Assembly: GCA_021442155.1 (NCBI GenBank)
Contig: CM038214.1
Span: forward strand, 310,837,001 to 310,901,000
Length of the DNA stretch: 64,000 bases
Origin: Cymbidium sinense
Lineage: Eukaryota > Streptophyta > Magnoliopsida > Asparagales > Orchidaceae
Reading direction: 5' to 3'
Positions 12,816-23,168 of the stretch are shown here, piece after piece; positions within the stretch are counted from its first letter, which is position 1, and each line of letters opens with the position of its first letter. The position numbers and the translations under genes were made by a program. Under the pieces are notes generated by a model. The model did not search any database. It was not told the origin of the DNA and worked only from the letters and a program-made list of their open reading frames with translations.

Positions 12816-13452
12816 GTGTAATTTTAGTTGTATAAGTTATATGGGAGTGTTGTGCCATTAGGTGAACAAGTCATTAAAATGAGAGGCGATCAGATATTTA
12901 GGCTCTATTATTCAAAATGATGGTAAAATAGATGGAGATGTTATTAGTAGAATTCAAGTTGGATGGTTGAAGTGGAGGAATGCATATCTGTTGTGTGAAA
13001 GAAAAGTACCACTTAAGGGAAAATTTTATAAGATGGTGTAAGACCGCAATGATTCTGATGGAATGTTGGCCAATAAAGAGAAGCATGAGACTAAGTTAAG
13101 TGTTTTCGAGAGATGAGTGGCTTTATCTTAGAGATAAAATGGGAAATGAGTATGTTGAGAAAAGTTGAGTAGCTCTAGTGGCGAAGATTAGAGAGTCACC
13201 TTAGATGGTTTGGCAACATAAATGGTTGAGTCCAATGACCGGTTAGGAGAGTAGATGCATTAGATTTGCCTTATGTTAAGAAAGGTAGGGGTAGACCTAA
13301 AAGACATGGTTAAGATTTATAAAAAATGACCTTAGTATACTTGAATTAAATGAGAATTTGACACATAATAGGACACAATGGAGATAAAAGATTCATGTAG
13401 GTGACCCCCCATGATTGGATAAAGGCTTGTTATTGTTGTTCTTGTTATTGTA

Positions 13453-13973
13453 GGTTTTTTATTTTTTAGTTTAGTATAGGTTTTTATTTATTTATTTTTT
13501 GTTTAGTTTTTATTTCTTATTTTATTTTATTTTTTAGGTTTAGGTTTAAGTTTTGGTTTAGGTTATTATTATTATTATTATTATTATTTATTTTGGTTTA
13601 GGTTTATTTATTTATCTTATTTTTAGGTATTATTTTGCTTAGTTTTAGGTTATTAGCTTTTTAGGGTTTAATGTTTAGGGTTTAGGGTTTAGGGTTAGTT
13701 GAGGGTTTAGGTTTAAGGTTTAGGTTTTAGGGTTTAGGGTTTAGGGTTTGGGTTTAAGGTTTAAGGTTTAGGGTTTAGGGTTTAGGTTTTAGGTTTAGGG
13801 TTTAGGTTTTAAGGTTTAGGGTTTAGGATTTAGGGTTTTAATGTTTAGGGCTTAGGATTTAGGGATTAAGGTTTAGAGTTTTAGGGTTTAGGGTTTAGGG
13901 TTTAGGGTTTAGGGTTTAGGATTTAGGTTTAGGGTTCAGGTTTTAGTTTAGGGTTTAGGGTTTTTAGTTTTTT
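13453..13973 (+). repeat. resumed A/T block and TTTAGGG tract
   Basis: Right of the RTE element the interrupted A/T block continues (TTTTTAGTTTAG words, a short TTA microsatellite about 13,567-13,588). It ends at the usual TTATTAGCTTTTTAGGG boundary near 13,650. A well-preserved TTTAGGG tract follows (about 13,660-13,970), with one of the longer perfect heptamer runs in the window around 13,885-13,918. Confidence 0.88.
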
Positions 13974-14408
13974 TTTAACAAAGAATAAATTTAGATTCAA
14001 CATTTCTTCTTTTCAATTTCATCAACCAAGTAACACACCATGTTTTCTATAACATAGGTGATTACATAGATAAAAAATGAGCATGCATAGAGCAAATCAA
14101 AACCCCTAGATAACTAGAATTATCTCTCTTTTAAAGACACTTCCATGTGGTAGATGGATCGGTATTCTTCAATTTGTTGGTGCCAATCGGAACCATCCTC
14201 TGTGGGATCCACCATCATATGATTTCTCCCTCACCACCATGTAACCTCCATTGCTCCTCCCACCTCCACCACCACCTTGCTCATACCACCACCTCAATAT
14301 CTACCATCACCTCATCCCCCCCCTATGATAACCACCGCCTTCACCTCCACTTTCTATAGACTAAGCTTGGTTGATGGTGATGTTCCTGCCATCAAGCTTC
14401 TACCCATT
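13974..14408 (-). pseudogene. glycine-rich RNA-binding protein exon 2 + 3' UTR fragment, copy 3
   Basis: The exon boundary CTAAG then AATGGG is clear at 14,408. The frame reads Asn-Gly-stop-Lys-Leu-Asp-Gly-Arg-Asn-Ile-Thr-Ile-Asn-Gln-Ala, so the RRM tail is readable except for a nonsense codon at the third position. The Gly-rich part is shortened and frame-shifted. The 3' UTR (about 13,985-14,160) is well conserved. This is a non-coding relic. Confidence 0.75.
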
Positions 14409-16145
14409 CTTAGGGTTTAGGTTTATTAGGTTTTAGGGTTTAGGTTTATTTTTAATTTATTTTGTTACTTTAGGTTTAGGTTTAAGGTTTGGGGTTTAGG
14501 GATAGAGATTAGATTTAGGGATTAGGGTTTAGGGTTTAGGGTTTTAGGGTTTATGCTTTTAAGGTTTAGGGTTTAAGGTTAGGCTATAGGGTTTACGGTT
14601 TTAGTGGTTAGGGTTTTAGGTTTATAGGTTGAGTTTAGGTTTAGGGTTTAGTGTTTAGCTTTAGTGTTTGGTAGCTTAGGGTTTAGAGGTTTCTTTGAGT
14701 TTAGGGTTGATCTTTAAGTTTACAAATTTATGGTTTAGGGTTTAGGCTTTAAGGTTAGTTTTGGGTTTAGGGTTTAGGCTATAGGGTTTAAGGTTTATGG
14801 TTTAGGGTATAGGATTTAGGGTTTAGGGTTAAGGGTTTAGTGTTTAAGGTTAGGGTTAGGGTTTAGGGTTTAAGGTTTAGGGTTTAGGGTTTAGGGTTTA
14901 AGTTTTAGGGTTTTGGGTTTAGGGTTAGTTTAAAATTTACAGTTTAGGGTTTTTTAGGGTTTAGGGTTTAGGGTTGTAAGTTTTGAGTTGTAGGTTTAAC
15001 GTTAGTTTTAGGGTTTAGGGTTTAGGGTTTTAAAAATTAAGTAAATGAGTAGGTTTAGGTTTATTTAGTTCATTTATTTATTTATTTTAGTTTTTTTATT
15101 ATTATTTTTTGGTTTATTTTTTTATTTAATTTAGTTTATTTATTTTAGGTTTATTTATTTTAGTTTAGGTTTTATATTTTTTAGGTTTTATATTTTAATT
15201 TATTTTTTTGGTTTAGGTTTAGGTTTATGTTTATCTTTTAGTTTAGTTTTATTTTTATTTTATTTATTAGGCTTAGGTTTAATTTTTTATTTTAGGTTTA
15301 GATTTAGGTTTTTATTTTATTTTTTTAGGTTTAGGTTTTAGGTTTTCATTTTAGGTTTGTTTTTATGTTTTATTCTTTAATTTAGGTTTATAATTATTTT
15401 TAGTTAATTTTATTTTAATTAGTTTTTGTTTAGGTTTAGGTTTAGGTTTAATTTATTTTAGTTTAGCTTATTTTAGTTTAGGTTTAGGTTTATTTTATTT
15501 TGATTTTAGGATTAAATTTTTTTAATAGATTTTATTATTAATTTTAAGTTTTTTACAATTTTTATTTTATTTTATTGTAGGTTTATTTTATTTTTATTTT
15601 AAGTTTAGTTTTCATTTTATTTAGGTTTTTTAGTTTTTTTTAGTTTAGGTTAGGTTTTTATTTATATTATTTTTGTTTAGTTTTTATTTATATTCTTTTA
15701 GCTTAGTTTTTATTTTTTTTATTATTTTTTTTAGTTTTAGGTTTAGGTTTAGGTTTTAGTTTATGCTTTTATTTTATTTTATTATGGTTTAGTTTTTTTT
15801 ATTTGTTTTATTTTACATTTTATTTAGTTTAGGTTTAAGTTTTTAGCTTTTTAGGGTTTAGGGTTTATTAATTTAGGGTTTAGAGTTTAGGGTTTAGGGT
15901 TTGGAGTTTATGGTTTAGGCTTTAGTGTATTTTTTTGGGTTTAGGTTTAGGGTTTAAGGTTTAAGGTTTAAGGTTTTAGGGTTTAGGGTTGAGGGTTTAG
16001 GGTTTAGTGTTTAAGGTTTTAGTGTTTATGATTTAGGGTTTAGGATTTAGGATTTAGGATTTTTAGGGTTTAAGGTTTAGGGTTTAGGGTTTATGTTTTT
16101 AGTTTAGGGTTCAAGTTTTAGTTTAGGGCTTAGGGTTTTTGGTTT
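14409..16145 (+). repeat. telomere-like tracts and one A/T block
   Basis: The conserved post-exon leader (14,409-14,490) leads into a long degenerate TTTAGGG tract (to about 15,030). The A/T block opens with AAATTAAGTAAAT at about 15,033 and runs to the TTTTTAGCTTTTTAGGG boundary near 15,850. A further TTTAGGG tract runs up to the next 3' UTR copy. I see no gene in this interval. Confidence 0.87.
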
Positions 16146-16348
16146 TTTTTAACATAGAACAAATTCAATTTCAACATTTCTTTTTTTCAACTTCTTCAAC
16201 CAAGTGACACACCAAGTTTTCTAAGACACAAGCAACAACATAGATAAAAAAATGAGCACACACAAAGCAAATCAAAAACCCTAGATAACTAGAACCGTGT
16301 CTACAATAAAGACATAATTCTATAAGCAGCAGATCGAATCAATCATTA
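16146..16348 (-). pseudogene. GRP-derived 3' UTR only, copy 4
   Basis: About 200 bp match the 3' UTR of the other copies, from the AACATAGAAC word to CATAAGCAGCAGATCGAATC. The fragment then stops abruptly at about 16,345 and runs into A/T-block sequence (TTTTGTTTTATTTTAGG). The stop codon region, the Gly-rich exon and the exon boundary are all missing. It shows that breakpoints within the gene fragment have been mobile during array expansion. Confidence 0.7.
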
Positions 16349-16689
16349 TTTTGTTTTATTTTAGGTTTATTTTAGTTTTATTTTAGGTTTAGTTTTTATT
16401 ATATTTAGGTTTTTTTATTTTTTTCTTTAGCTTAGGTTTTTATTTATTTTATTTTAGTATAGTTTTTCTTTTTTATTTTATTTTATTTTTAAATTTAGGT
16501 TTAGGTTTTTAGCTTTTTAGGGTTTAGGGTTTAGAGTTTAAGGTTTAGGTTTTTATTTTTGGGTATAGGGTTTAGGGTTTAGGTTTTAGGGTTTAGGGTT
16601 TTAGGGTTTAGGGTTTAGGGTTTAGGATTTAATGTTTTTAGGGTTTAGGTTTGGGATATAGGTTTTAGGTTTAGGGTTTAGGGTTTTTG
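16349..16689 (+). repeat. truncated A/T block and TTTAGGG tract
   Basis: Only the terminal part of an A/T block is present (about 16,349-16,510), joined directly to the broken 3' UTR on its left. It ends at the standard GGTTTTTAGCTTTTTAGGG boundary. A degenerate TTTAGGG tract leads to the next gene fragment. Confidence 0.85.
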
Positions 16690-17129
16690 GTTTTTTTTAA
16701 CTGAGAACAAATTCAGATTCAACATTTGTTCTTTTTGATTTCATCATCCAAATAACACACAAAGTTTTCTATGACATAAACAATGACATAGATAAAAAAT
16801 GAGCACTCATAGAGCAAATCAAAAACCATAGATAACAAGAACCGTCTCTATTATAAAGACACAATTCTATAAGCAGTAGATTGGATCAATCATTCTTCAG
16901 TTTCTCTAGTTCCCATAAGAACCACCCAGCCTGTAGATCCATCATCATATCCCCGATCTCTCCCTACCACCATGGGTGTAACCTCCATCGCTCATCCCTC
17001 CATAACCACCATTGCGACCACCACCTCCATATCCACCATCACCACCACTGCGATAAGCGCCTCGGCATAGCCTCCACCTTGAGTCTTAGGATTGGGGTGA
17101 TATTTTTTACCATCATGGTTCTTCCCATT
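16690..17129 (-). pseudogene. glycine-rich RNA-binding protein exon 2 + 3' UTR fragment, copy 5
   Basis: The exon boundary is at 17,129 (CTAAG then AATGGG). The RRM tail starts Asn-Gly-Lys-Asn-His-Asp-Gly and then loses frame. The Gly-rich exon is shortened and lacks the block encoding the terminal Ser-Arg-Tyr-Ser-Arg repeat. The opposite strand shows an 86-codon open frame (16,881-17,141) rich in His and Ser. That is the antisense shadow of Gly/Tyr codons, not a gene. Confidence 0.72.
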
Positions 17130-19352
17130 CTTAGGGTTTAGGTTTAAGTTTAGGTTTATTAGGTTTTAGGATTTAGAATTATTTTTTAATTTATTCAGTT
17201 ACTTTAGGTTTTATGTTTAGGGTATGGGGTTTAGGCTTTAGGGTTTAGGGTTAGGGTTTAAGGTTTAGGGTTTAGGGTTCAAGGTTTTAGGGTTTATGCA
17301 TTTAGGGTTTAGGGTTTAGGGTTTAGGGTTTTAGGGTTTATGCTTTTAGTGTTTAGGGTTTGGGTTTAGGGTTTAGGGTCTAGGGTATTTGGTTTAGAGT
17401 TTAGAGTATTTTAGCATTTAGTGTTTAGGGTTATAGGTTTAGTGTTGTACGCTTAGGGTTTAGGGTTAGTTTTAGGGTTTGTGGTTTAGGATTTTAGGTT
17501 TAGGGGCTTTTTTATTTCTAAAATTAAGTAAACCGATATGTTTTAGTTTATTTAGTTTATTTTATTTTATTTTTTATTTTTAATTAAGTTAATTTTTAAT
17601 TTTTATTTAGTTTAGTTTATTTATTTTAGGATTTTTATTTTATTTTATTTTTTAGGTTTAGGTTTAAGTTTAGGTTTATTTTTAATTGTGTTTTATGTTT
17701 TTTTTAGGTTTAGGTCTTTAGGTTTTTAGGGTTTAGGGTTTAGGGTCTATGGTTTAAGGTTTAGGATTTTATGGTTTAGTGTTTTAGGGTCTAGGGTTTA
17801 GCATTTATGATTTTATGGTTTAGGATTTTAGGGATTAGGGTTTAGGGTTTAGGGTTTATGGTTTAGTGTTCAGGTTTTAAGGTTTAGGGTTTTTAGGGTT
17901 TAAGGTTTATGGTATTGGGTTTTAGGTTTGGGGTTTAGGGTTTAGGGTTTAGGGTTGTAAGTTTAGGGTTTTGGGTTATAAGTTTAGGGTTTTGGGTTTT
18001 AGGTTTAGGGTTAGTTTTAGGGTTTTGCATTAGGGTTTTTTATTTTTACTTATATTTATTTTATTATTATTATTTTTTGGTTTTAGGGTTTAGGGTTTAG
18101 GTTTTAGGTTTATGGTTCAGGTTTTATTTTAGGTTTATTTTAAAATTAAAGTAGGAGTTTATTTTTAGTTTATCTAATTTATTTTCTATTTATTTTAGTT
18201 TATTTTATTTTATTTATTTCTATTTATGTTTATTTTTTATTTTATTTAGTTTATTTTATTTGTTTTATGTTTATTTATTTAAGTTTAGGTTTTTTATTTT
18301 AGTTTATTTTTTAGGTTTATGTTTAGGTTTATGTTTATTTTTTAGTTCAATTTTATTTTTATTTTATTTTTTAGGTTTAGGTTATTTTTTATTTTTAGGT
18401 TTAAGTTTATGTTTTTATTTTAATTTTTTAGGTTTATGTTTTAGGTTTTATTTAAGCTTATTTTTAGGTTTTAGGTTTAGGTAGGTTTAGGTTTATTTTT
18501 AGTTTATTTATTTTTATATAGTTTAGGGTTTAGGTTTAGTTTATTTTAGGATTAGGTTTTGGTTTTATTTATTTTAGTTTAGTTTATTTTAGGTTAAGTT
18601 TAGGTTTATTTTATTTTATTTATTTCAATTTAGTTTATTTTCTTTTAGTGTAAGGTTTAAATTTTATTTTTTATTTATTTTTAAGTTTAATTTTTAGGTT
18701 TATTTTTCATGCTTAGGTTTTTATTTAGTTTTTATTTTATTTTATTCTAGGCTTATTTTATGCTTATTTTATTTTTAATTATCATTTAGTTTTTATTTTA
18801 TTGAAGTTTTTTATTTTTAATTTTATTTTATTTTATAATTTAATTTAGGGTTTATTAATTTTACTTTATTTTAGTTTTTATTTTTTTATTTTTGTTATTT
18901 TTAGGTTTATGTTTAGGTTTACGTGTTTTTAGTTTAGTTTAGTTTAGGTTTTTTAGTTTAGGTTTTATTTTATTTATTATTTTGTTTTATTTAGGTTTGG
19001 GTTATTTTATTTATTTTATTTTAGGTTTTATTTTATTTAAGCTTTGGTTTATTAGTTAAGGATTAGGGTTTAAGATTTAGGGTTTAGTGGTTTAGTGTTT
19101 AGGGTTTAGGGTTGTAGGTTTTAGGGTTTATGGTTTAGGCTTTAGGCTTTAAGGTTTAGGGTTGAGGATTTTAGGGTTTATGGTTTAGCATTTAGGGTTT
19201 AGGGTTTAGGATTTAGGTTTTGGGTTTAGGGTTTAGGGTACAAGGTTAGTTTTAGGGTTTAGGGTTTTTTTTTCTTTTTTTCTTTTTTTACTTTTAGGGT
19301 TTAGAGTTTACGGGTTAGGATTTAGGTTTAGGGTTCAGGGTGTTTGGTTTTT
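17130..19352 (+). repeat. telomere-like tracts and two A/T blocks
   Basis: The post-exon leader and a TTTAGGG tract (17,130-17,520) are followed by a short A/T block from the AAATTAAGTAAACC marker at about 17,521 to 17,720. A long degenerate tract (about 17,720-18,140), a full A/T block (about 18,141-19,060) and a final tract to the next gene fragment complete the interval. The 74-codon Phe/Leu/Tyr-rich open frame at 18,260-18,484 arises from TTTAGG/TTTAT words and is not a gene. Confidence 0.86.
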
Positions 19353-19826
19353 TTTAATAGAGAACAAATTCAGATTCAACCATTTTTTTGTTTCATCAAC
19401 CAAGTAACACACTGCATTTTCTAGGACACACACACCGACATAAATAAAAAATGAGCACGCATAAATCAAATAAAAAACCCTAGATAATTAGAATCGTCTC
19501 TACTGCGAAAACATAGTTCCATAAGCAGCAGATCAGTTCAGCCGTTCTTCAATTTCTACAGTTCCCATCATAACCACCCCAGCCTATCGAGTAACGGGAT
19601 CCACCATCGTATCCCTGATCTCTCCTTTTGCCTCCACCCTGGCTATAACCTCCGTCGCTCCTCCCACCTCGATAGCCACCAATGCTCCGACCACCCCTCC
19701 ATAACCACCAATACTTCCAGTTCCCCCACCACCATTGCGATAACAGCCTCCACCTTCGCCTCCATCACTATATCTACCTTGAGCCTGGTTGATAGTGAAG
19801 TTCCTACCATCAAAGTTTTACCCATT
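19353..19826 (-). pseudogene. glycine-rich RNA-binding protein exon 2 + 3' UTR fragment, copy 6
   Basis: This is one of the longer copies. The frame from the exon boundary reads Asn-Gly-stop-Asn-Phe-Asp-Gly-Arg-Asn-Phe-Thr-Ile-Asn-Gln-Ala-Gln. It then continues as a Gly/Tyr-rich segment with Gly-Gly-Tyr-Gly-Gly before a frameshift. The early stop is the same position lost in copy 3. The 3' UTR is intact in outline (about 19,360-19,540). Confidence 0.76.
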
Positions 19827-22689
19827 CTTAGGGTTTAGGTTTGGCTTAGGTTTATTAGGTTTTAGGGCTTACATTAATTTCTTAATTTATTTAGTTACTA
19901 GGTTTAGGTTTAGGGTTAGGGATTTAGGGTTTAGGGTTTAGTGTTAGGGATTAGGGTTTAGGGTTTAGGGTTTAGGGTTTAGGGCTTGTGCTTTTAGGGT
20001 TTTGGGTTTAGGGTTTATGTTTTAGAGTTTAGGGTTTACGGTTTAGGGTTTAAGGTTTAGGGTATAGGGTTTAGGGTTGTAGTTTAGGGTTTAGGGTTTA
20101 GGGTTGTAGGTTTACTATTATAGGTTTAGGGTTTAGGGATATTTTTTAAAATTAAGTAAACTGATAGATTTTAGTTTATTTAGTTTACATAGTTTATTTT
20201 TTTACTTATTTTAATTTATTTTATTTTTATTTTTAATTAGGTCTATTTTTTATTTTTATTTAATTTAGTTTTTATATTTTAGGTTTATTTATTTTAGTTT
20301 AGGTTTTTTGTTTTAGTTTATTTTAGTTAGGTTTAGGTTTACTTTTATTTGAGTTTAACTTTATTTTATTTTTTAGGTTTAGATTTTAGGTTTTGGGTTT
20401 TAGGAGTTTAGGGTTTAGGGTTTAGGGTTTAGGAAAAGTTTGGTTTATCATTTATAGTTGGTTAGGGTTTAGGGTTTGGGGTAGGAGTTTTTTAGGGTTT
20501 AGGGTTGAGGTTTAGTTTTAGGGTTTAGGTTTAGGGTTTAGTGGTAGGATTTAGGGTTTAGGTTAGTTAGGGTTTGCTTTAGGGTTTATGGTTTAGGATC
20601 CGTGATTTAGGGCTTTTAAAAACAGATTTTAGGTTTATTTAGTTTATTTTATTTATATTTATTTAGTTTATTTATTTATTTTGGTTTATTTTTTAGATTA
20701 GGTTTTATTTAATTTTAGTTTTAGGTTTATGTTTAGGTTTAAGTTATTTTAGTTGAGTTTATTTCATTTTATTTGTTAGGTTAGTTTAGTTCATGGTAAC
20801 AGTTTAGGTTTAGGGTTTAGTGTTGGGGCTTTAGTGGAGTTTAGGATTTATCAAGGAGTAGGAGGTTTAGTGATCAGGGTTGGGGTGAGGTTTAGGGTTG
20901 GGATGGTCATGGATGGAGGTCAGTTTAGGGTAGTTTTAGAGTTTGGATTAGGGTTTTATATTTTGATTATTTTAGTTTTAGGAGGATCAGGTAGGAGGGA
21001 GATAGGCAAGGGAGGAGGGTGTGGTTAGTTAGAGCCATGGTTTAGGTTATGGTAGGTTTATTATAGGGTTTAGAGTTTAAGGTTTAGGTTTAAATTTATT
21101 ATTTACAGGGTTGGGGTTTAGGTTTAGGGTTTGACGCAGGTAATGTTGTTAGTTTAGGGTTTAGGGTTTAGGGTTTAGGATTTAGAGTTTAGAGATTTTT
21201 TTTGTAAATTAAGTAAACTAGTAGGTTTTGGTTTTTTTAGTTTATTTTTTATTTTTTTGTTGATTTTTTTATTATTTAGGTTTATTTTTTATTTTTATTT
21301 AGGTTTTAATTGTATTTTTTTAGGTTTAGGTTATATGTTTTTATTTTGGGTTTACCTTTAGTATTTATTTTTTAAATTAAGTTTAATTTTATTTTTAGTT
21401 TATTTTATTTTATTTAGTTTTGGTTTAGGTTTAGGTTTAGTTTATTTTAAGTTTAGTTTTAGGTTTTTATTTATTTTGGTTTAATTTATTTTAGTTTAGG
21501 TTTATTTTATTATGTTTATTTTCTTTTATTTTAGGTTTAGGCTCTTTAGTTTTCGTTTTAATTTTGTATTTATTTTAGGTTTATTTTTTTAGGTTCATGT
21601 TTTATTTAGCTTTTATTTAATTTTATTTTAAGTATATTTATTTTTTTATTTTATTTAGGTTTTTATTCTTAGGTTTATTTTATTTTTAGTTTAGTTTACA
21701 TTTTATTAATTTTATTTTACTTTATTTTATTAGTTTATTTTATTTTATTTTTAGTTATAGGTTTAGGTTTTTTTTTATATATTTTATTTTTAGGTTTTAT
21801 TTAATTTAGGTTTATGTTTTTACATTTTTAGGTATTAGGGTTTAGGGTTTAGGGTTTAGGGTTTAGGCTTTAGGGTTTAGGGTTTAGCATTTTAGGGTTT
21901 AGGTTTAGGGAGTGGGTTTAGGGTTTTTTAGGTTTTAGGTTTAGGGTTTTAGGATTTCTTAGGGTAGGGTTATCTTAGGGTTTTAGGTTTATTTTATTTT
22001 TATTTTAGGTTTATTTTTTTTTTTAGTTTAGGTTTAAGTTTTATTTATTTTTTAATTTTTTTTTAGTTTATTTTCGGTTTATTTTTTAGGTTTAGGTTTT
22101 ATTTAGTTTTATTTTCTTCATTTTTTGGATTATTTTATTTTTATTTTACGTTTAGTTTTTATTTTATTTAAGTCATTTATTCTTAAGTTTACTTTATTAT
22201 GTTGTTTAGTTAGGTTATTATTTATTTGATTTTATTTTAGTTTATTTTTATTTTATTTTATTTTTAGGTTGAAGTTTAGGTTTTAGTTTAGGTTATTATT
22301 ATTTATTTTATTATTTTATTTTATTTAGGTTTTGGTTTTTTCATTTATTTTATTTTTAGGATTTCTTTAATTTAGGTTTATGTTTTTAGGTCTTTAGGGT
22401 GTAGGATGTAGGGTTTAGGATTTAGGGTTTAGGGTTTAGGGTTTTAGGGTTTTAGGTTTTGGGATTTAAGGTTTAGGGTTATGGTTTAAGTTCTAGGGTT
22501 CAAGGCTTTAGTGTTTAGTGTTTAGGCTTTAAGGTTTAGGGTTTTTAGGGTTTAGGGTTTAATGTTTAGGGTTTAGGATTTAAAGTGTAGGGTTAAGGCT
22601 TTTTTACTTTTATTTTTATTTTTAGGGTTTAAGTTTAGGTTTGGGTTGGTTTAGGTTAGAGTTAAGGTTTAGAGTTTTTTATTTTTATT
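19827..22689 (+). repeat. telomere-like tracts with short and G-rich variants
   Basis: The leader and a TTTAGGG tract (to about 20,150) are followed by A/T blocks opening near 20,152 (short), 20,616 (short), 21,205 and 21,990 (partial). The stretch 20,790-21,195 is unusual. It is G-rich with GGAGG, TCAGG and GTGGTTAG words replacing many heptamers, and it creates a spurious 64-codon Gly/Val-rich frame at 20,834-21,028. TTTAGGG tracts lie at about 21,830-21,990 and 22,390-22,685. Confidence 0.83.
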
Positions 22690-23168
22690 TTAACATAGAA
22701 CAAATTTAGATTCAACATTTCCTCTTTTGATTTCATCAACCAAATACCACACCAAGTTCTCTAAGACACAAATGATGCCATGGGTAAAAAATGAGCATGT
22801 ATAGAGCAAATCAAAAATGCTAAATAACTAGAATTATTTCTATTATAAAGACACCATTCCATAAGCAGCAGATCGGATTGGCCATTCTTCAATTTTTTCA
22901 GTTCCAATCAGAACCACCCTAGCCTCTCGAGCAGCGGATCCACCATCATATCCCAGATCTCTTCGTCTTCCACTACGATGGTTGTAACCTCCATCCCTCA
23001 TCTCACCTCCATAACAACCACTACTCTGATCACCTCCATGATATCCACCGCACCTCCAGATCCCCCACCACCACTGCAATAACCACCACCTCCGCCTTCG
23101 CCTCCACCGCCAGACCTAGACTGAGCTTGGTTGACAGTGATGTTCCTCCCATCAAGGTTTTGCCCATT
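22690..23168 (-). pseudogene. glycine-rich RNA-binding protein exon 2 + 3' UTR fragment, copy 7 (best-preserved start)
   Basis: This copy shows the ancestral sequence best. From the exon boundary it reads NGQNLDGRNITVNQAQSR without a stop, the last beta strand and tail of a plant GRP7/8-class RRM. A Gly-rich run with Tyr-Cys-Ser-Gly-Gly follows, and the frame is first lost roughly 40 codons in. The downstream Gly/Tyr/Arg/Ser repeats (Gly-Gly-Tyr-Asn-His, Gly-Tyr-Asp-Gly-Gly-Ser) are readable in another frame (22,843-23,079). Intact family members bind RNA through an N-terminal RRM, which is absent here. The exon starts at the place where, as I recall, the conserved intron of this family lies. 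Without exon 1 it is a gene fragment, not a gene. Confidence 0.85.

Larger units (their letters stand above)
10456..13452 (+). mobile_element. decayed RTE-type non-LTR retrotransposon
   Basis: This is a near-complete but inactive LINE of the plant RTE clade. Endonuclease motifs are followed by reverse-transcriptase motifs. The C-terminal end carries the clade-typical Gly-Arg-Gly-Arg-Pro-Lys segment (about 13,285-13,305) and a terminal Trp/Leu-Asp-Lys-Gly-Leu region. The 3' end is a TTG-rich stretch (about 13,425-13,450), which suits the clade's simple-repeat tail rather than poly(A). Multiple stops and frameshifts separate the open pieces (10,623-11,033; 11,841-12,044; 12,263-12,475; 12,587-12,793). 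The element splits an A/T block, so it arrived after that block formed. A target-site duplication is not obvious in the T-rich target. Confidence 0.88.

Noticed and set aside
18260..18484. Phe/Leu/Tyr-rich open frame (also 34,829-35,029 and 49,002-49,235)
   Set aside because: These translate TTTAGG, TTTAT and TTTTA repeats that happen to lack in-phase stops. They are low complexity with no family resemblance.
20834..21028. Gly/Val/Arg-rich open frame
   Set aside because: It lies in a G-rich variant of the heptamer tract. The composition follows from GGAGG and GGTTTAG words.
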